In this document: positions 1 through 8,720 of the stretch, one piece after another
How the letters are laid out: every line of letters begins with the position of its first letter
Numbering within the stretch: position 1 is the stretch's first letter
NCBI GenBank assembly: GCA_020629135.1
Contig: JAHDDX010000013.1
Coordinates: forward strand, 1-45,055
From: Hellea sp.
GTDB taxonomy: Bacteria > Pseudomonadota > Alphaproteobacteria > Caulobacterales > Maricaulaceae
Direction of reading: 5' to 3'
DNA: 45,055 nt
Translations under genes and position numbers: made by a program
Notes under the pieces: generated by a model
What the model saw: the letters and a program-made list of their open reading frames with translations, nothing else
What the model was told of the DNA's origin: nothing
The model's database searches: none

Positions 1-1
1 A

Positions 2-1105
2 AACCGGGCTTTGTGTTTTTCGATTAGCTCTTCTGCCAGCGGTGCGGTCTTCAATCCGGGCTATCCCGCGACCTTTACGTGTTCGGATACCAAGGTAAAT
101 CGATGTTCAAACCCTGCCGGTCCGACCGCTTTAAGTGCCAGCAGCTGTTCAATTGCCGTCCAGAATACGGATCCATTTTCAGGCGCGGATACGCCAGAAG
201 ATCTTCGGGTCACCTGTTCGCTGGACGGTTCTGATTTTGGCGGGACGGTCCCAACACCTACGGCGAATTGTACGTTCAATAATGCAAACCCAGGTTCCGC
301 TCCGGTAGATTGCATAACATATTCTGGTGCGGCCGCGCCAAGTCTGACAATTGCGAAATCAGCATCTCCGGGGACTTATACTACCGCTGGTGACATTATA
401 TCCTATAGCTATCTGATCCAGAATACGGGCAATGTTATATTTGACACAATGAGTGTCACCGATGACCTGATTGCGTCCGTGGATTGTTCTGCGCTGCCGG
501 CTTATGGGCTAACGCCTAATCAAACCATGACCTGTACCGCCAGTTACACAATCCAGAGCGGTGAACCGGAAGCAGGCTCTGTGACCAATATCGCCTATGC
601 GACGGGGAATATGACCGACTCCGCGACCGATAGTGCAACCGTGACCTATGATGGCCCGCCATTTCCGGAATTGACGGCAACCAAGTCCGTCGAAGTGTGG
701 GATCCAGCTGTGATTGGTCTTTACGCCGTACCCGGCAATGATGTGATTTATACCATTTCCATTACAAATTCTGGAGATGGTGTCACGACCGCGGATAGTC
801 TCGTCTTGATTGATGATATGCCGGGCGATGTCGAGTTTTATAATGGAGATATCGATGATGGTGGCCCGGAAACCGAACCCGTGAGTTTTGTGCAATCCGG
901 CGCGGGCCTCACTTTTTCCTATGCGACTGATGTCGCTTATTCAAACTCCGGGACCGCGCCCACCGATTTTGCAAGTTGCACCTATTCGCCTACGGCCGGT
1001 TATGATCCGAACGTAACCTATATCTGTATAAATCCCAGTGGGAGCGTCGCCGCTGGAGACCCTGACCCGAGTTTCGCATTCTCGTTTCGAGCCCGGATAC
1101 TTTAA
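2..1105 (+). CDS. DUF11-type repeat secreted/surface protein, 5'-truncated by the window edge
   Basis: The frame is open from the first base, so the true start lies upstream; about 367 residues are visible. From about residue 110 there is a domain opening with LTIAKSASPG and containing ISYSYLIQNTGN and TMSVTDD, then VTNIAYATG. A second opens with LTATKSVEVW and contains VIYTISITNSGDG. This pattern (threonine/asparagine-rich, 'k-s..p......Y.i...N.G') is typical of the DUF11 and related beta-sandwich repeats of secreted, usually very large, bacterial surface proteins. The many paired cysteines (TCS, DCSALP, MTCTAS) fit an exported protein. The reading frame ends in FSFRARIL directly after the last repeat, with no visible sorting motif, autotransporter barrel or membrane anchor, so export and anchoring must be set by the missing N-terminal part. 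Function is unknown; adhesion or a surface layer is only a guess. Confidence 0.75.
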   Translation, partial: NRALCFSISSSASGAVFNPGYPATFTCSDTKVNRCSNPAGPTALSASSCSIAVQNTDPFSGADTPEDLRVTCSLDGSDFGGTVPTPTANCTFNNANPGSAPVDCITYSGAAAPSLTIAKSASPGTYTTAGDIISYSYLIQNTGNVIFDTMSVTDDLIASVDCSALPAYGLTPNQTMTCTASYTIQSGEPEAGSVTNIAYATGNMTDSATDSATVTYDGPPFPELTATKSVEVWDPAVIGLYAVPGNDVIYTISITNSGDGVTTADSLVLIDDMPGDVEFYNGDIDDGGPETEPVSFVQSGAGLTFSYATDVAYSNSGTAPTDFASCTYSPTAGYDPNVTYICINPSGSVAAGDPDPSFAFSFRARIL

Positions 1106-1215
1106 TCCAAAGGTTTCATGCGTCCTTATTTTGGAATGATTTGTCCTAATAGATCACCGAGAAGCTATTGAATTCCTCCAACGGCACCGATAGGCCGAAG
1201 TTTCAGGAGGCGCTT

Positions 1216-1881
1216 ATGGCTTTGACGAAATCCGATCTCCCACCCCATGCCCGAATACGGGTTGGTAAACGGGCTCACTATGACCGTAAGACGGTTCACG
1301 ATATTCTGGATTGCGGATTAGTGGCTCATGTTGGATTTGTGCTCGACGATCGGCCCATGGTCATCCCCATGGCCTATGCGCGCATTGATGAGACCATCTA
1401 TATTCACGGGGCCAAGGCGGCGAGGATTATCAAAATGAATAAGTCGGTGCCCGCTTGTTTAACCGTCACCCATATTGACGGCCTAGTCGTGGCCCGCTCC
1501 GCCTTTCACCACTCGGTCAATTACCGTTCCGCGGTTATTCACGGCCAGCTGCGCGATGTCTCGGATGACACTGAAAAACTGAAAGCGTTGATCGATGTGA
1601 CCAATCATCTACTGCCCGGGCGCTGGGATGAGGTCCGCGAAATGACCAATAAAGAATTTAAGGCAACAGGGGTGCTGGCCCTGGAAATCGAAGCCGCAAC
1701 GGCAAAGATTAGGTCAGGCCCGCCGGTTGATGACGACGAAGATTATGAACTGGATGTCTGGGCCGGGATCCTGCCGGTCAATACAGCCATCGGCACGCCT
1801 TATGATGACGAACGATGTGATGACGCCGAGCTGCCGATTTCGCTTGGATTAGCCAAAAAGAAATTTGAAACTCGGAATTAA
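1216..1881 (+). CDS. Pyridoxamine 5'-phosphate oxidase-like (FMN-binding split barrel) protein
   Basis: A 221-aa protein of the flavin-binding split-barrel superfamily (pyridoxamine-phosphate-oxidase-like, NimA-like branch). The middle shows the usual succession of barrel strands: VGFVLDDRPMVIPMAYARIDETIYIHG, then a region ending in AKAARIIKMNK that would lie near the flavin phosphate, then CLTVTHIDGLVVARSAFHHSVNYRSAVIHG. The exact substrate cannot be read from sequence; relatives include flavin reductases and haem- or F420-binding proteins. I chose the ATG at 1216 because a perfect AGGAGG lies five bases upstream; an in-frame TTG at 1168 would add 16 residues without a ribosome site. Its stop overlaps the start of the MOSC gene by one base (TAATG), so the two are probably co-translated. 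Confidence 0.85.
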   Translation: MALTKSDLPPHARIRVGKRAHYDRKTVHDILDCGLVAHVGFVLDDRPMVIPMAYARIDETIYIHGAKAARIIKMNKSVPACLTVTHIDGLVVARSAFHHSVNYRSAVIHGQLRDVSDDTEKLKALIDVTNHLLPGRWDEVREMTNKEFKATGVLALEIEAATAKIRSGPPVDDDEDYELDVWAGILPVNTAIGTPYDDERCDDAELPISLGLAKKKFETRN

Positions 1882-2693
1882 TGCGAATATCCGGTCTACA
1901 TATTTATCCGATAAAATCCTGCTGCGGTGTGACGTTGAATAGCGCAGACGTCAAACTCCGCGGCTTGGCTTATGACCGGCGTATGATGATCGTTGGAAGC
2001 GATGGGGTGTTTCTTTCCCAGCGTACACACCCGAAAATGGCGCAAATTATTCCAATCCTAAATGGTGATAAATATAGCTTTCTGATCGACGGACAGACTG
2101 TAGAAATTTCGTGGAGCACAGATCGGCTTTTATCAACCGTTTGGCGCAGTCAGGTTGATGCTCGGATCGCTTCTGAGGGGGTGAATGCTGTGATCAGCGC
2201 GTTTTTGGGTGAGCCCGTGCAATTGATTAAAATGGACGGAGATAGCCATAGAACAAGCAATCCGGACTGGGCGGACACGCCAGTCAGTTTTGCAGATGGT
2301 TATCCGGTCTTGATCACTACGACTGCATCATTGGACGCTTTGAATCAAAATCTCTCGATGTCGGTCCCTATGGCCCGTTTCAGGCCGAATATTGTGATTG
2401 AAAATGAATTGGCCTGGGATGAGGATCGCTGGAAACAGGTTCAAATCGGTGACATTATTTTTGATATCGTCAAGCCCTGCACGCGTTGTGTCATGACGAC
2501 TTTAAACCCTGAAACCGGCGACAGTGAAGGGGACGCACTTATGCGTCTCATGACACGTAAGCGCCGATCTGGCGACCCGCGGGTCAAAGGGGTTTTATTT
2601 GGCTGGAATGCCGTTTCGCGAAACATAGGCCAAATATCAGTTGGCGACCCGATAACGGTTTTAAAAACAGGTCCAGCCTGGCCGATCTGTTAA
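1881..2693 (+). CDS. MOSC domain protein (YcbX/mARC type)
   Basis: A 270-aa protein with an N-terminal MOSC beta-barrel domain (starting RISGLHIYPIKSCCGVTLNSADV, with the typical Y-P-I-K-S-C) and a C-terminal MOSC domain. The conserved cysteine expected to bind the molybdenum cofactor sulfur is in KPCTRCVMTTLNPETGD near residues 198-201. The family includes E. coli YcbX and mammalian mARC, which reduce N-hydroxylated compounds using molybdenum cofactor and an electron donor. Length matches the YcbX core without the C-terminal 2Fe-2S ferredoxin domain, so reducing power must come from another protein; the coupled flavin-binding neighbour upstream is a candidate, but that is inference. The gene starts within the stop codon of that neighbour and ends by sharing a TTAA with the convergent ychF stop. 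Confidence 0.88.
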   Translation: MRISGLHIYPIKSCCGVTLNSADVKLRGLAYDRRMMIVGSDGVFLSQRTHPKMAQIIPILNGDKYSFLIDGQTVEISWSTDRLLSTVWRSQVDARIASEGVNAVISAFLGEPVQLIKMDGDSHRTSNPDWADTPVSFADGYPVLITTTASLDALNQNLSMSVPMARFRPNIVIENELAWDEDRWKQVQIGDIIFDIVKPCTRCVMTTLNPETGDSEGDALMRLMTRKRRSGDPRVKGVLFGWNAVSRNIGQISVGDPITVLKTGPAWPIC

Positions 2694-3787
2694 ACGTTAA
2701 ATTTGAAGAGCATGATATCGCCGTCTTTGACGATATAGTCTTTGCCTTCCTGGCGCATTTTACCGGCATCTTTGGCGGGCTGTTCGCCCCCCAGTTCGAC
2801 ATAGTCTGCATAGGCGATAGTTTCCGCGCGGATAAAGCCTTTTTCAAAATCCGTATGGATCACGCCGGCACATTTCGGCGCGGTCCAACCGTCCTGGAAG
2901 GTCCAGGCGCGGGCCTCTTTGGGGCCAGCGGTGAAATAGGTTTTCAGGCCAAGCAGGGCATATCCAGCCTGGATCAAGCGGTTCAATCCGGGCTCGGACA
3001 GTCCCAGCGTTTCGAGATATTCGTTCCGTTCTTCACCGTCGAGAAGCGCCAGTTCAGATTCGATCTGGGCTGAAATGATGACAGACTCAGAGCCTTCGGC
3101 CTTGGCATGGGCGACGACTTTTTCGCTGAACGCATTACCGGTACCGGAACTGGCTTCATCAACGTTGCAAACATAAAGGACCTTCTTGGCGGTCAAAAGC
3201 TGAAGCATGCGCCAGGCCTTTTCGTCATCCGCGTCGATCTCAGCGACACGGGCCGGTTCACCGTTAGACAAAATCTCAATTGCCTTGTCGACCAGACGCA
3301 AAGTCTGGACCGCATCCTTGTCATTCTGCTTGGATTTTTTCTCAAGATTAGGACGGCGTTTTTCAAGACTCTCCAGATCGGCCAGCATCAATTCCGTTTG
3401 CACGGTTTCAAGGTCGGCGAGGGGATCGATCTTGCCATCGACATGGGTGATGTCTTCATCTTCGAAGCAGCGCAGAACATAAAGGATCGCATCAGTCTCG
3501 CGAATATTGGCGAGGAATTGATTGCCGAGACCTTCGCCTTTTGAGGCACCGCGGACCAGTCCCGCAATATCAACAAAATTCATCCGCGCGGGAATGCGCT
3601 GGGCTGATCCTGCGATATCGGCAATATTATCCAGACGGCTTTCCGGAACGGCTACGTCGCCAACATTGGGCTCAATTGTACAAAACGGATAGTTTGCCGC
3701 CTGCGCATTGGCCGTTTGGGTCAGGGCATTGAACAGGGTTGATTTGCCGACATTGGGCAGCCCAACGATTCCACACTTAAATCCCAT
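2690..3787 (-). CDS. ychF: Redox-regulated ATPase YchF (Obg-like, OLA1 family)
   Basis: A 365-aa cytoplasmic P-loop ATPase of the Obg family. The G1 motif GLPNVGKST is at residues 9-17 and the G3 region reads NFVDIAGLVRGASKGEGLGN. As in other YchF proteins the G4 position (YVCNVDE) departs from the NKxD motif, which fits ATP rather than GTP use. A C-terminal TGS domain (TYFTAGPKEARAWTFQDG...DYIVKDGDIMLFKFNV) is complete. YchF binds ribosomes and negatively affects oxidative-stress responses in other bacteria. The start ATG shares one base with the stop of pth just upstream on the same strand, a very widespread pth-ychF pairing. Length and motifs are normal. Confidence 0.97.
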   Translation of the reverse strand: MGFKCGIVGLPNVGKSTLFNALTQTANAQAANYPFCTIEPNVGDVAVPESRLDNIADIAGSAQRIPARMNFVDIAGLVRGASKGEGLGNQFLANIRETDAILYVLRCFEDEDITHVDGKIDPLADLETVQTELMLADLESLEKRRPNLEKKSKQNDKDAVQTLRLVDKAIEILSNGEPARVAEIDADDEKAWRMLQLLTAKKVLYVCNVDEASSGTGNAFSEKVVAHAKAEGSESVIISAQIESELALLDGEERNEYLETLGLSEPGLNRLIQAGYALLGLKTYFTAGPKEARAWTFQDGWTAPKCAGVIHTDFEKGFIRAETIAYADYVELGGEQPAKDAGKMRQEGKDYIVKDGDIMLFKFNV

Positions 3788-4395
3788 TATCCGTTCCTTC
3801 TCGGTTTGGCGTCTGGCGGCGGCGCCATAAGGTCCACTTTGGTTTGATATTTATCATGTTCGCCGGCGGCCAATATGTCCGCACAATGGGCGAGGGCGTC
3901 GATCAGGTCATCGACCCAGTTCGCGTCGGATTTGGCAAAGTCAGAGAGGACATAGCTCGCGACCTTGTCCTTGTGCCCGGGATGTCCAATCCCAATACGA
4001 ACGCGTTTGAACCCATCGCCGACATGCTGGCGGATCGACCGCAGACCATTGTGCCCCGCAATGCCCCCGCCGATCTTATGGCGGATTTTGCCCGGCGCCA
4101 GATCAAGCTCGTCAAAAAAGACCGTCACTTGATCCAGAGGAATTTTGTAAAACTGCATGACCTTTTGCACAGATCGACCCGACTCATTCATAAAAGTCTG
4201 GGGTTTGAGCAGTAATACTTTTTGGGGGCCATTGGCGGTCTGGATTAGACCTTCGCGGAGCAGGCCATTAAACTTGGTTTTCTCGGGACCAAAGCCGTGT
4301 TGACGCGCAATTTCGTCTACCGCCATAAAGCCAATATTATGACGGTTCCCGGCATATTTTGCACCGGGATTGCCAAGTCCAACCCAAAGTAACAT
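3787..4395 (-). CDS. pth: Peptidyl-tRNA hydrolase
   Basis: A 202-aa enzyme that cleaves the ester bond of peptidyl-tRNA released from stalled ribosomes, recycling tRNA. The N-terminus WVGLGNPGAKYAGNRHNIGF contains the catalytic histidine at residue 19, and KPQTFMNESGRSV and DDLDL-like FFDELDLAPGKIRHK segments hold the substrate-binding asparagines and acidic residue. GGGIAGHNGLRSI is the third conserved block. The C-terminal tail (PPPDAKPRRNG) is short and basic, common in alphaproteobacteria. The gene lies between rplY and ychF on the same strand (47 bases from rplY, one-base overlap with ychF), a common translation-related cluster. Confidence 0.97.
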   Translation of the reverse strand: MLLWVGLGNPGAKYAGNRHNIGFMAVDEIARQHGFGPEKTKFNGLLREGLIQTANGPQKVLLLKPQTFMNESGRSVQKVMQFYKIPLDQVTVFFDELDLAPGKIRHKIGGGIAGHNGLRSIRQHVGDGFKRVRIGIGHPGHKDKVASYVLSDFAKSDANWVDDLIDALAHCADILAAGEHDKYQTKVDLMAPPPDAKPRRNG

Positions 4396-4442
4396 GTTTT
4401 CAGATTCCGGCGTTTGACGCCAAAACTTCAGGAAACGAAATA

Positions 4443-5093
4443 TTATTCGTCTCCTGCAGCCTCTTCAGCGCCAGCATCATCAGCACCGTCTGCGTCTGCA
4501 TCACCGCCTGCGCTATCGGCTTCTTTCGATGCACGTGAGCTGACTACCGTCGCGATGGTAAAGTCGCGGTCATCAATTGCTGGGGTCACGCCTTCTGGCA
4601 GTGTGATTTCAGAAATGTGCAGGCTGTCGCCGATTTCCATAGAGGAGACATCGACTTCAATACTGTCTGGAATAGAGCCGGCCGGGCATTTAACTTCGAT
4701 GTTGTAACGTACAACATTCAGAATACCGCCACGCTTGATACCTGGAGAAACGTCATCGCCGACAAAGTTCACGCTGACGTCAACTTCGATGATGGTGTCT
4801 TCCTTCACCCGGTACAGGTCAACATGAACAGGCATGTCGGAAACGGGGTGGAACTGAACGTCCTTGGTGATGACTTTCTGTTTCTTACCTTCGTGAGAAA
4901 TTTCGATCATATTGGCGAGGAAACGGCCAGAGTTAATGGCTTTCAAAACTTCGTTCTTGCGCAGAGCAATCGCAACCGGGTCAATACCGCCGCCATAGAT
5001 AACACCTGGAACAGCGCCGTCACGGCGGGCTGCACGGGCAGGGCCGGTTCCGGTTTCGTCGCGTACAACAACTTCAAGACAAATATCAGACAT
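4443..5093 (-). CDS. rplY: 50S ribosomal protein L25/general stress protein Ctc
   Basis: A 216-aa protein of the long (Ctc-type) L25 family that binds 5S rRNA in the large ribosomal subunit. The N-terminal L25 domain covers about residues 1-95 (VRDETGTGPARAARRDGAVPGVIYGGG, FHPVSDMPVHVDLYRV) and the Ctc/TL5 C-terminal beta domain about 100-190 (VNFVGDDVSPGIKRGGILN, IEVKCPAGSIPDSIEVDVS, LPEGVTPAIDDRDFTIATVV). The last 30 residues form an acidic, alanine-rich tail (DSAGGDADADGADDAGAEEAAGDE), typical of alphaproteobacterial L25. The ATG at 5093 is preceded by an AAAAGGAT ribosome site. The leader upstream contains two hairpins, listed separately. Confidence 0.96.
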   Translation of the reverse strand: MSDICLEVVVRDETGTGPARAARRDGAVPGVIYGGGIDPVAIALRKNEVLKAINSGRFLANMIEISHEGKKQKVITKDVQFHPVSDMPVHVDLYRVKEDTIIEVDVSVNFVGDDVSPGIKRGGILNVVRYNIEVKCPAGSIPDSIEVDVSSMEIGDSLHISEITLPEGVTPAIDDRDFTIATVVSSRASKEADSAGGDADADGADDAGAEEAAGDE

Positions 5094-5113
5094 CGTCTTT
5101 ATCCTTTTGTGAA

Positions 5114-5161
5114 GGGGTATCAGACCCCGATTTCGCTAACAAAATACCGCCAAAACGGCGG
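5114..5161 (-). promoter_or_regulatory. Two hairpins in the rplY leader
   Basis: Read on the minus strand, CCGCC/GGCGG arms (5147-5151 and 5157-5161) form a five-base-pair GC-rich hairpin followed by a T-rich run (TATTTTGTT), like a Rho-independent terminator. About 19 bases further on, GGGGT/ACCCC arms (5114-5118 and 5124-5128) form a second hairpin that ends about 20 bases before the rplY ATG. The first could be a terminator for the amidase or an attenuator for rplY; the second sits near the ribosome site. Seen by eye only; no folding energies were calculated. Confidence 0.4.
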
Positions 5162-5210
5162 CGCAGCGAGAATCTTTAAAATTCAGCGCGCCTTCTAGAG
5201 GAGAGCTTAC

Positions 5211-5244
5211 AAAAACGCAAGGGCCTTGATGCGCATTTTTGCGC
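5211..5244 (-). terminator. Possible terminator after the amidase gene
   Basis: Immediately after the amidase stop, read on the minus strand, GCGCA-AAAA-TGCGC (5231-5244) is a perfect five-base-pair hairpin. It is followed by a short palindrome (CAAGG.CCTTG, 5218-5228) and then a run of five T (5211-5215). The two elements together resemble a weak intrinsic terminator, but each stem is short. Confidence 0.4.
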
Positions 5245-5245
5245 T

Positions 5246-6874
5246 TTACTTTCGGGCCATTGCGGCCGCGATTTTGGGGTCTTTTTCCGCCGTTTCAAGA
5301 TAAAGCGGGTCGGTCCGATGGCCCGTCGCCTGCTCATAAGCATATCCATAGGACAAAATCTCCGCGTCCATGTCTTTTCCACCGATAAAAGACAAGCCGG
5401 TTGACATATTATGGACCTGTCCCATGGGAACAGTCAGGTTCGGATATCCTGCAATCGCCGCGAGATATCCAGCACCTGCCCAATCCGGCCAAACATCGCC
5501 ATTAATGGCGTCTATTTGCCCAGGAATCGGACCGGACGGCGCAATTAGCAGGTCCACGGCATTATCCGACAATAGCTTGTCAATTCCGTTTTGCCGGGTA
5601 GCGGCTAAAACGGTTTCACGGGCGCGTGAATAATCGGCCTCACTAACAGGGCCCATAGCTTGCGATTCGTCAAAAATACTTTGATCAAACAGGGCCAGTT
5701 CAATTTCTGAATGTTCCAAGTTATAGGCGATCAAGTTTTCCAAAGACCGGCTGGTAATAACGTCTGGCGTTTCGGCGAGATAAGTATTGAGCGTGTCTTT
5801 AAACTCATATTTCAGAACGGTGTAAGCATCGCCCCAAAAATTTTCGGCGTCCGGCGAAAAATCTTCAATCTCAATGATTTCAGCACCTTTAGCTTCGATA
5901 TCTTCAATCGCCGCGTTGAACTTAGCGATTATATGTGGATTTGAGCCCTGGGCAAACCGCATGACCCCAATACGCGCACCGGACAGGCTGTCACTATTCA
6001 GGCTGACGGCAAAATCCGTGTCTGAGCTGGTCGCCATTGCGCTTAGCATCATGGCCGCGCCGCGAACCGTTTTTGTCATTGGGCCGGCCGTGTCCTGGGT
6101 ATTTGAAATTGGAATAATATATTCCTGAGACACCAATCCGACGGTTGGTTTAAAACCCACAATCCCGTTAGCCGTTGAGGGACAAATGATAGATCCGTTT
6201 GTCTCGGTCCCGACTGTTCCAGCAGCCAAAGACGCTGCAGCCGCAGCGCCTGAACCGGAGCTGGAGCCACAGGGATTGCGATCTAATATTTGCGGGTTTT
6301 TCACCTGGCCGCCAAGGGCGCTCCATCCGCTCATAGAATTATTTGATCGGAAATTGGCCCATTGTGACAAATTTGTCTTTCCAAGAATGATTGCGCCGGC
6401 GTCTCTTAAACCTGCCGCCAAAGGCGAATCTCGCCCCGTTACATTGTATTGAAGGGCCAGGGCACCAGCCGTGGTCGCCATATTGTCTTTAGATTCGATA
6501 TTGTCTTTTAGAAGAACGGGCACGCCGTGAAGAGGCCCGGCTATATTTCCGTCCGCCAACATTTCGTCCATTCGTTTGGCTTCAGCTAATGCATCCGGGT
6601 TTAAGGTCAGAACGCTTTGTAAGGTTGGGCCTGCCCGATCCAGTCGGTTAATACGGTTGATATAGGCCTGGGTGAGGTTTTCAGAGGAAATTTCACCATT
6701 TGCCAGGGCTTGTGAAACTTCAGGCAAAGACTTTAGAGGCCATTCAGAGAACTTGTCAGTTTCAGACTGCGTCGCGTCGTTTGACGATGGTGCTGAGGTC
6801 TGTTGTGTGGGTGTCTCGGTGCATCCGATTAATACCGCAATCGAAACGCAGCAAATAAGGCTAAGCTTTTTCAT
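5246..6874 (-). CDS. Amidase-signature family lipoprotein
   Basis: A 542-aa amidase of the Ser-cisSer-Lys family, which hydrolyses amide bonds. The N-terminus MKKLSLICCVSIAVLIGC is a lipoprotein signal with lipobox LIGC (Cys18), followed by a Ser/Thr/Gln-rich linker to about residue 45, so the enzyme should be membrane-anchored outside the cytoplasm. Catalytic residues are visible: Lys123 (PVLLKDNIE), the cis-serine cluster at 204-206 (CGSSSGSGAA) and the nucleophile Ser228 (GTETNGSII). The closest architecture I recognise is the peptide-amidase-like group of exported amidases (C-terminal peptide amide or acyl amide substrates), but substrate cannot be fixed. The gene is isolated between prs and rplY on the same strand. 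It is unlikely to be gatA because there is no gatB/gatC neighbour and it is exported. Confidence 0.9.
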   Translation of the reverse strand: MKKLSLICCVSIAVLIGCTETPTQQTSAPSSNDATQSETDKFSEWPLKSLPEVSQALANGEISSENLTQAYINRINRLDRAGPTLQSVLTLNPDALAEAKRMDEMLADGNIAGPLHGVPVLLKDNIESKDNMATTAGALALQYNVTGRDSPLAAGLRDAGAIILGKTNLSQWANFRSNNSMSGWSALGGQVKNPQILDRNPCGSSSGSGAAAAASLAAGTVGTETNGSIICPSTANGIVGFKPTVGLVSQEYIIPISNTQDTAGPMTKTVRGAAMMLSAMATSSDTDFAVSLNSDSLSGARIGVMRFAQGSNPHIIAKFNAAIEDIEAKGAEIIEIEDFSPDAENFWGDAYTVLKYEFKDTLNTYLAETPDVITSRSLENLIAYNLEHSEIELALFDQSIFDESQAMGPVSEADYSRARETVLAATRQNGIDKLLSDNAVDLLIAPSGPIPGQIDAINGDVWPDWAGAGYLAAIAGYPNLTVPMGQVHNMSTGLSFIGGKDMDAEILSYGYAYEQATGHRTDPLYLETAEKDPKIAAAMARK

Positions 6875-6929
6875 GTTATCCCCTTTTTTGACTGCCTTTA
6901 ACAGACAGGCCCAGGGATGTCACTTTGAA

Positions 6930-7871
6930 CTAGCCAAATAGTTTGGACACACTCTCGTCATTGGCGATACGACGAATGGCTTCTCCGAGTAAGGTCGACA
7001 CGGAAACTTCACGGATTTTATCGCATTTTTTTACGGCATCCGGTTGTGAAATTGTATCCGTAATCACGACCTCAGACATGATCGAATTAGTAATCCGTTC
7101 CACCGCCGGGTCTGAGAGAACACCGTGGGTAATATAGGCTGAAACGCTGGCGGCACCTTGATCCATCAAGGCCTGGGCCGCATTACATAATGTCCCGCCG
7201 GAGTCGATAATATCGTCAAGCAGGATACAATTGCGGTCTTTCACATCCCCGATGATGTTCATAACTTCGGACTCGCCGGCTTTAGGGCGTCGTTTATCCA
7301 CAATTGCGATATCGCTATCAAACATTTTCGCCAGGCTCCGGGTCCGGACTACGCCGCCTGTATCCGGCGAAACGAACAATAATTTATTGCGTTCTTTGCG
7401 GCTAAAGTTTTCTTTGATGTCTTTTTCAAAAACAGGTTGGCCAAACAGGTTGTCCGTAGGAATGTCGAAAAAGCCCTGAATCTGGCCAGCATGAAGGTCC
7501 ATGGTTAAAACCCGATCGGCACCGGCCTTGGATATCAAATTGGCAACCAATTTTGCAGAAATTGGTGTGCGGCCACCGGTTTTGCGATCCTGGCGGGCAT
7601 ATCCGAAATAGGGAATGACAGCCGTAATCCGCTTCGCCGAAGCGCGAACCAGGGCGTCAATAGTTATCAGTAATTCCATCAAGTGGTCATTGGCCGGAGC
7701 GGCGGTAGACTGGATCAGGAAGATGTCTTCACCACGTACATTTTCATTGATGCGTACGAAGATTTCCTGGTCGCGAAACCGCTTAATGTCGACGGACGTG
7801 ATTGGCACATCTAAAACGTCGGCTATACCTGTCGCCAAAGCCTGGTTGGCAGTCCCACTGATCAGTTTCAT
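6930..7871 (-). CDS. prs: Ribose-phosphate pyrophosphokinase
   Basis: A 313-aa PRPP synthase that transfers pyrophosphate from ATP to ribose 5-phosphate, feeding purine, pyrimidine, histidine, tryptophan and NAD synthesis. The N-terminal half shows [29 protein letters not shown] and the conserved [11 protein letters not shown] with [14 protein letters not shown]; the PRPP-binding loop is [16 protein letters not shown] near residue 220. Length and motifs match class I bacterial enzymes. It is on the same strand as pgeF upstream (66-base gap). No PRPP- or purine-type riboswitch is visible in the short upstream gap. Confidence 0.97.
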   Translation of the reverse strand: MKLISGTANQALATGIADVLDVPITSVDIKRFRDQEIFVRINENVRGEDIFLIQSTAAPANDHLMELLITIDALVRASAKRITAVIPYFGYARQDRKTGGRTPISAKLVANLISKAGADRVLTMDLHAGQIQGFFDIPTDNLFGQPVFEKDIKENFSRKERNKLLFVSPDTGGVVRTRSLAKMFDSDIAIVDKRRPKAGESEVMNIIGDVKDRNCILLDDIIDSGGTLCNAAQALMDQGAASVSAYITHGVLSDPAVERITNSIMSEVVITDTISQPDAVKKCDKIREVSVSTLLGEAIRRIANDESVSKLFG

Positions 7872-7937
7872 CGACCTAATTCACCTTTGTCGTTTTGTAG
7901 TTGAGTTGTCATTAATAACCGATTCGGCGGATGTAAA

Positions 7938-8720
7938 TCATTCTGTGAGCATTATTGCGGAAATATTGCGACCATAGTCATCAATTCCTTGATGGGTATT
8001 GTAGCGATAGCTGAAAAACAGGTCAGGATTGGCATAAGTACAATGGGGAAGGGCATCGCAATCGCCAATACCTGCGCGCCGAAGTTTGGCCAGAATAAAC
8101 CTCTTTAGATCAAAATGAGGCTGCCGCTCTGCGTTTTCTTTTTCCGGGCCGAGTTCAAAAAAACGGTCATGGGTTTCGTTTTCCGCAACAAAACTATCGC
8201 GAAAGTCGTGACCAACTTCATAAGAATCTGGTCCGATACAAGGTCCGAGCACAGCCCGAATATCGTGTCGTTTCGCGCCGATAGATTCCATGGCATCAAT
8301 AGTTGCGTCAGTAATTCCGGAAAATGCACCACGCCATCCTGCATGGCAGGCGCCGATTATTCGCGCCACGGGATCAACCAATAAAACAGGGCCACAATCG
8401 GCCGCCAAAGCAGAAATGGCCAGACCCGGTGTTTGGGTGACAAGACCGTCGGCTTTGGGCAATTCACCATCAAACGGCTTGTCGACAATCAAAACGTCTT
8501 TGGTATGACATTGCCATAGGCTCAATAAACGATCTCCATTTGTGCCCAGAGTATTGGCGATACGATTTCGGTTTTCCAATACATTGGCTGGATCGTCATC
8601 TGAACCTTGCCCGGCATTCAGGGATTGATAGGTGCCTGTGGATACGCCGCCTTGACGCGTGAAAAAGCCATGAGTGATACCTGTCTCTTCGAGCAATGGG
8701 TGAGTCAGTGGATGGGTCAT
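7938..8720 (-). CDS. pgeF: Polyphenol oxidase/laccase-domain protein PgeF (YfiH family)
   Basis: A 260-aa member of the DUF152/YfiH 'multicopper polyphenol oxidase' family. E. coli PgeF removes mis-incorporated L-serine from peptidoglycan precursors, and other members act as purine nucleoside phosphorylases/adenosine deaminases. Metal-binding motifs are present: HTKDV near residue 72, DCGPVLLVDP, and ACHAGWRGAFSGI. It overlaps the upstream midA gene by four bases, and this lgt-midA-pgeF order is common in alphaproteobacteria. The gene is complete and ordinary; the exact activity in this organism is uncertain between the two published roles. Confidence 0.92.
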   Translation of the reverse strand: MTHPLTHPLLEETGITHGFFTRQGGVSTGTYQSLNAGQGSDDDPANVLENRNRIANTLGTNGDRLLSLWQCHTKDVLIVDKPFDGELPKADGLVTQTPGLAISALAADCGPVLLVDPVARIIGACHAGWRGAFSGITDATIDAMESIGAKRHDIRAVLGPCIGPDSYEVGHDFRDSFVAENETHDRFFELGPEKENAERQPHFDLKRFILAKLRRAGIGDCDALPHCTYANPDLFFSYRYNTHQGIDDYGRNISAIMLTE

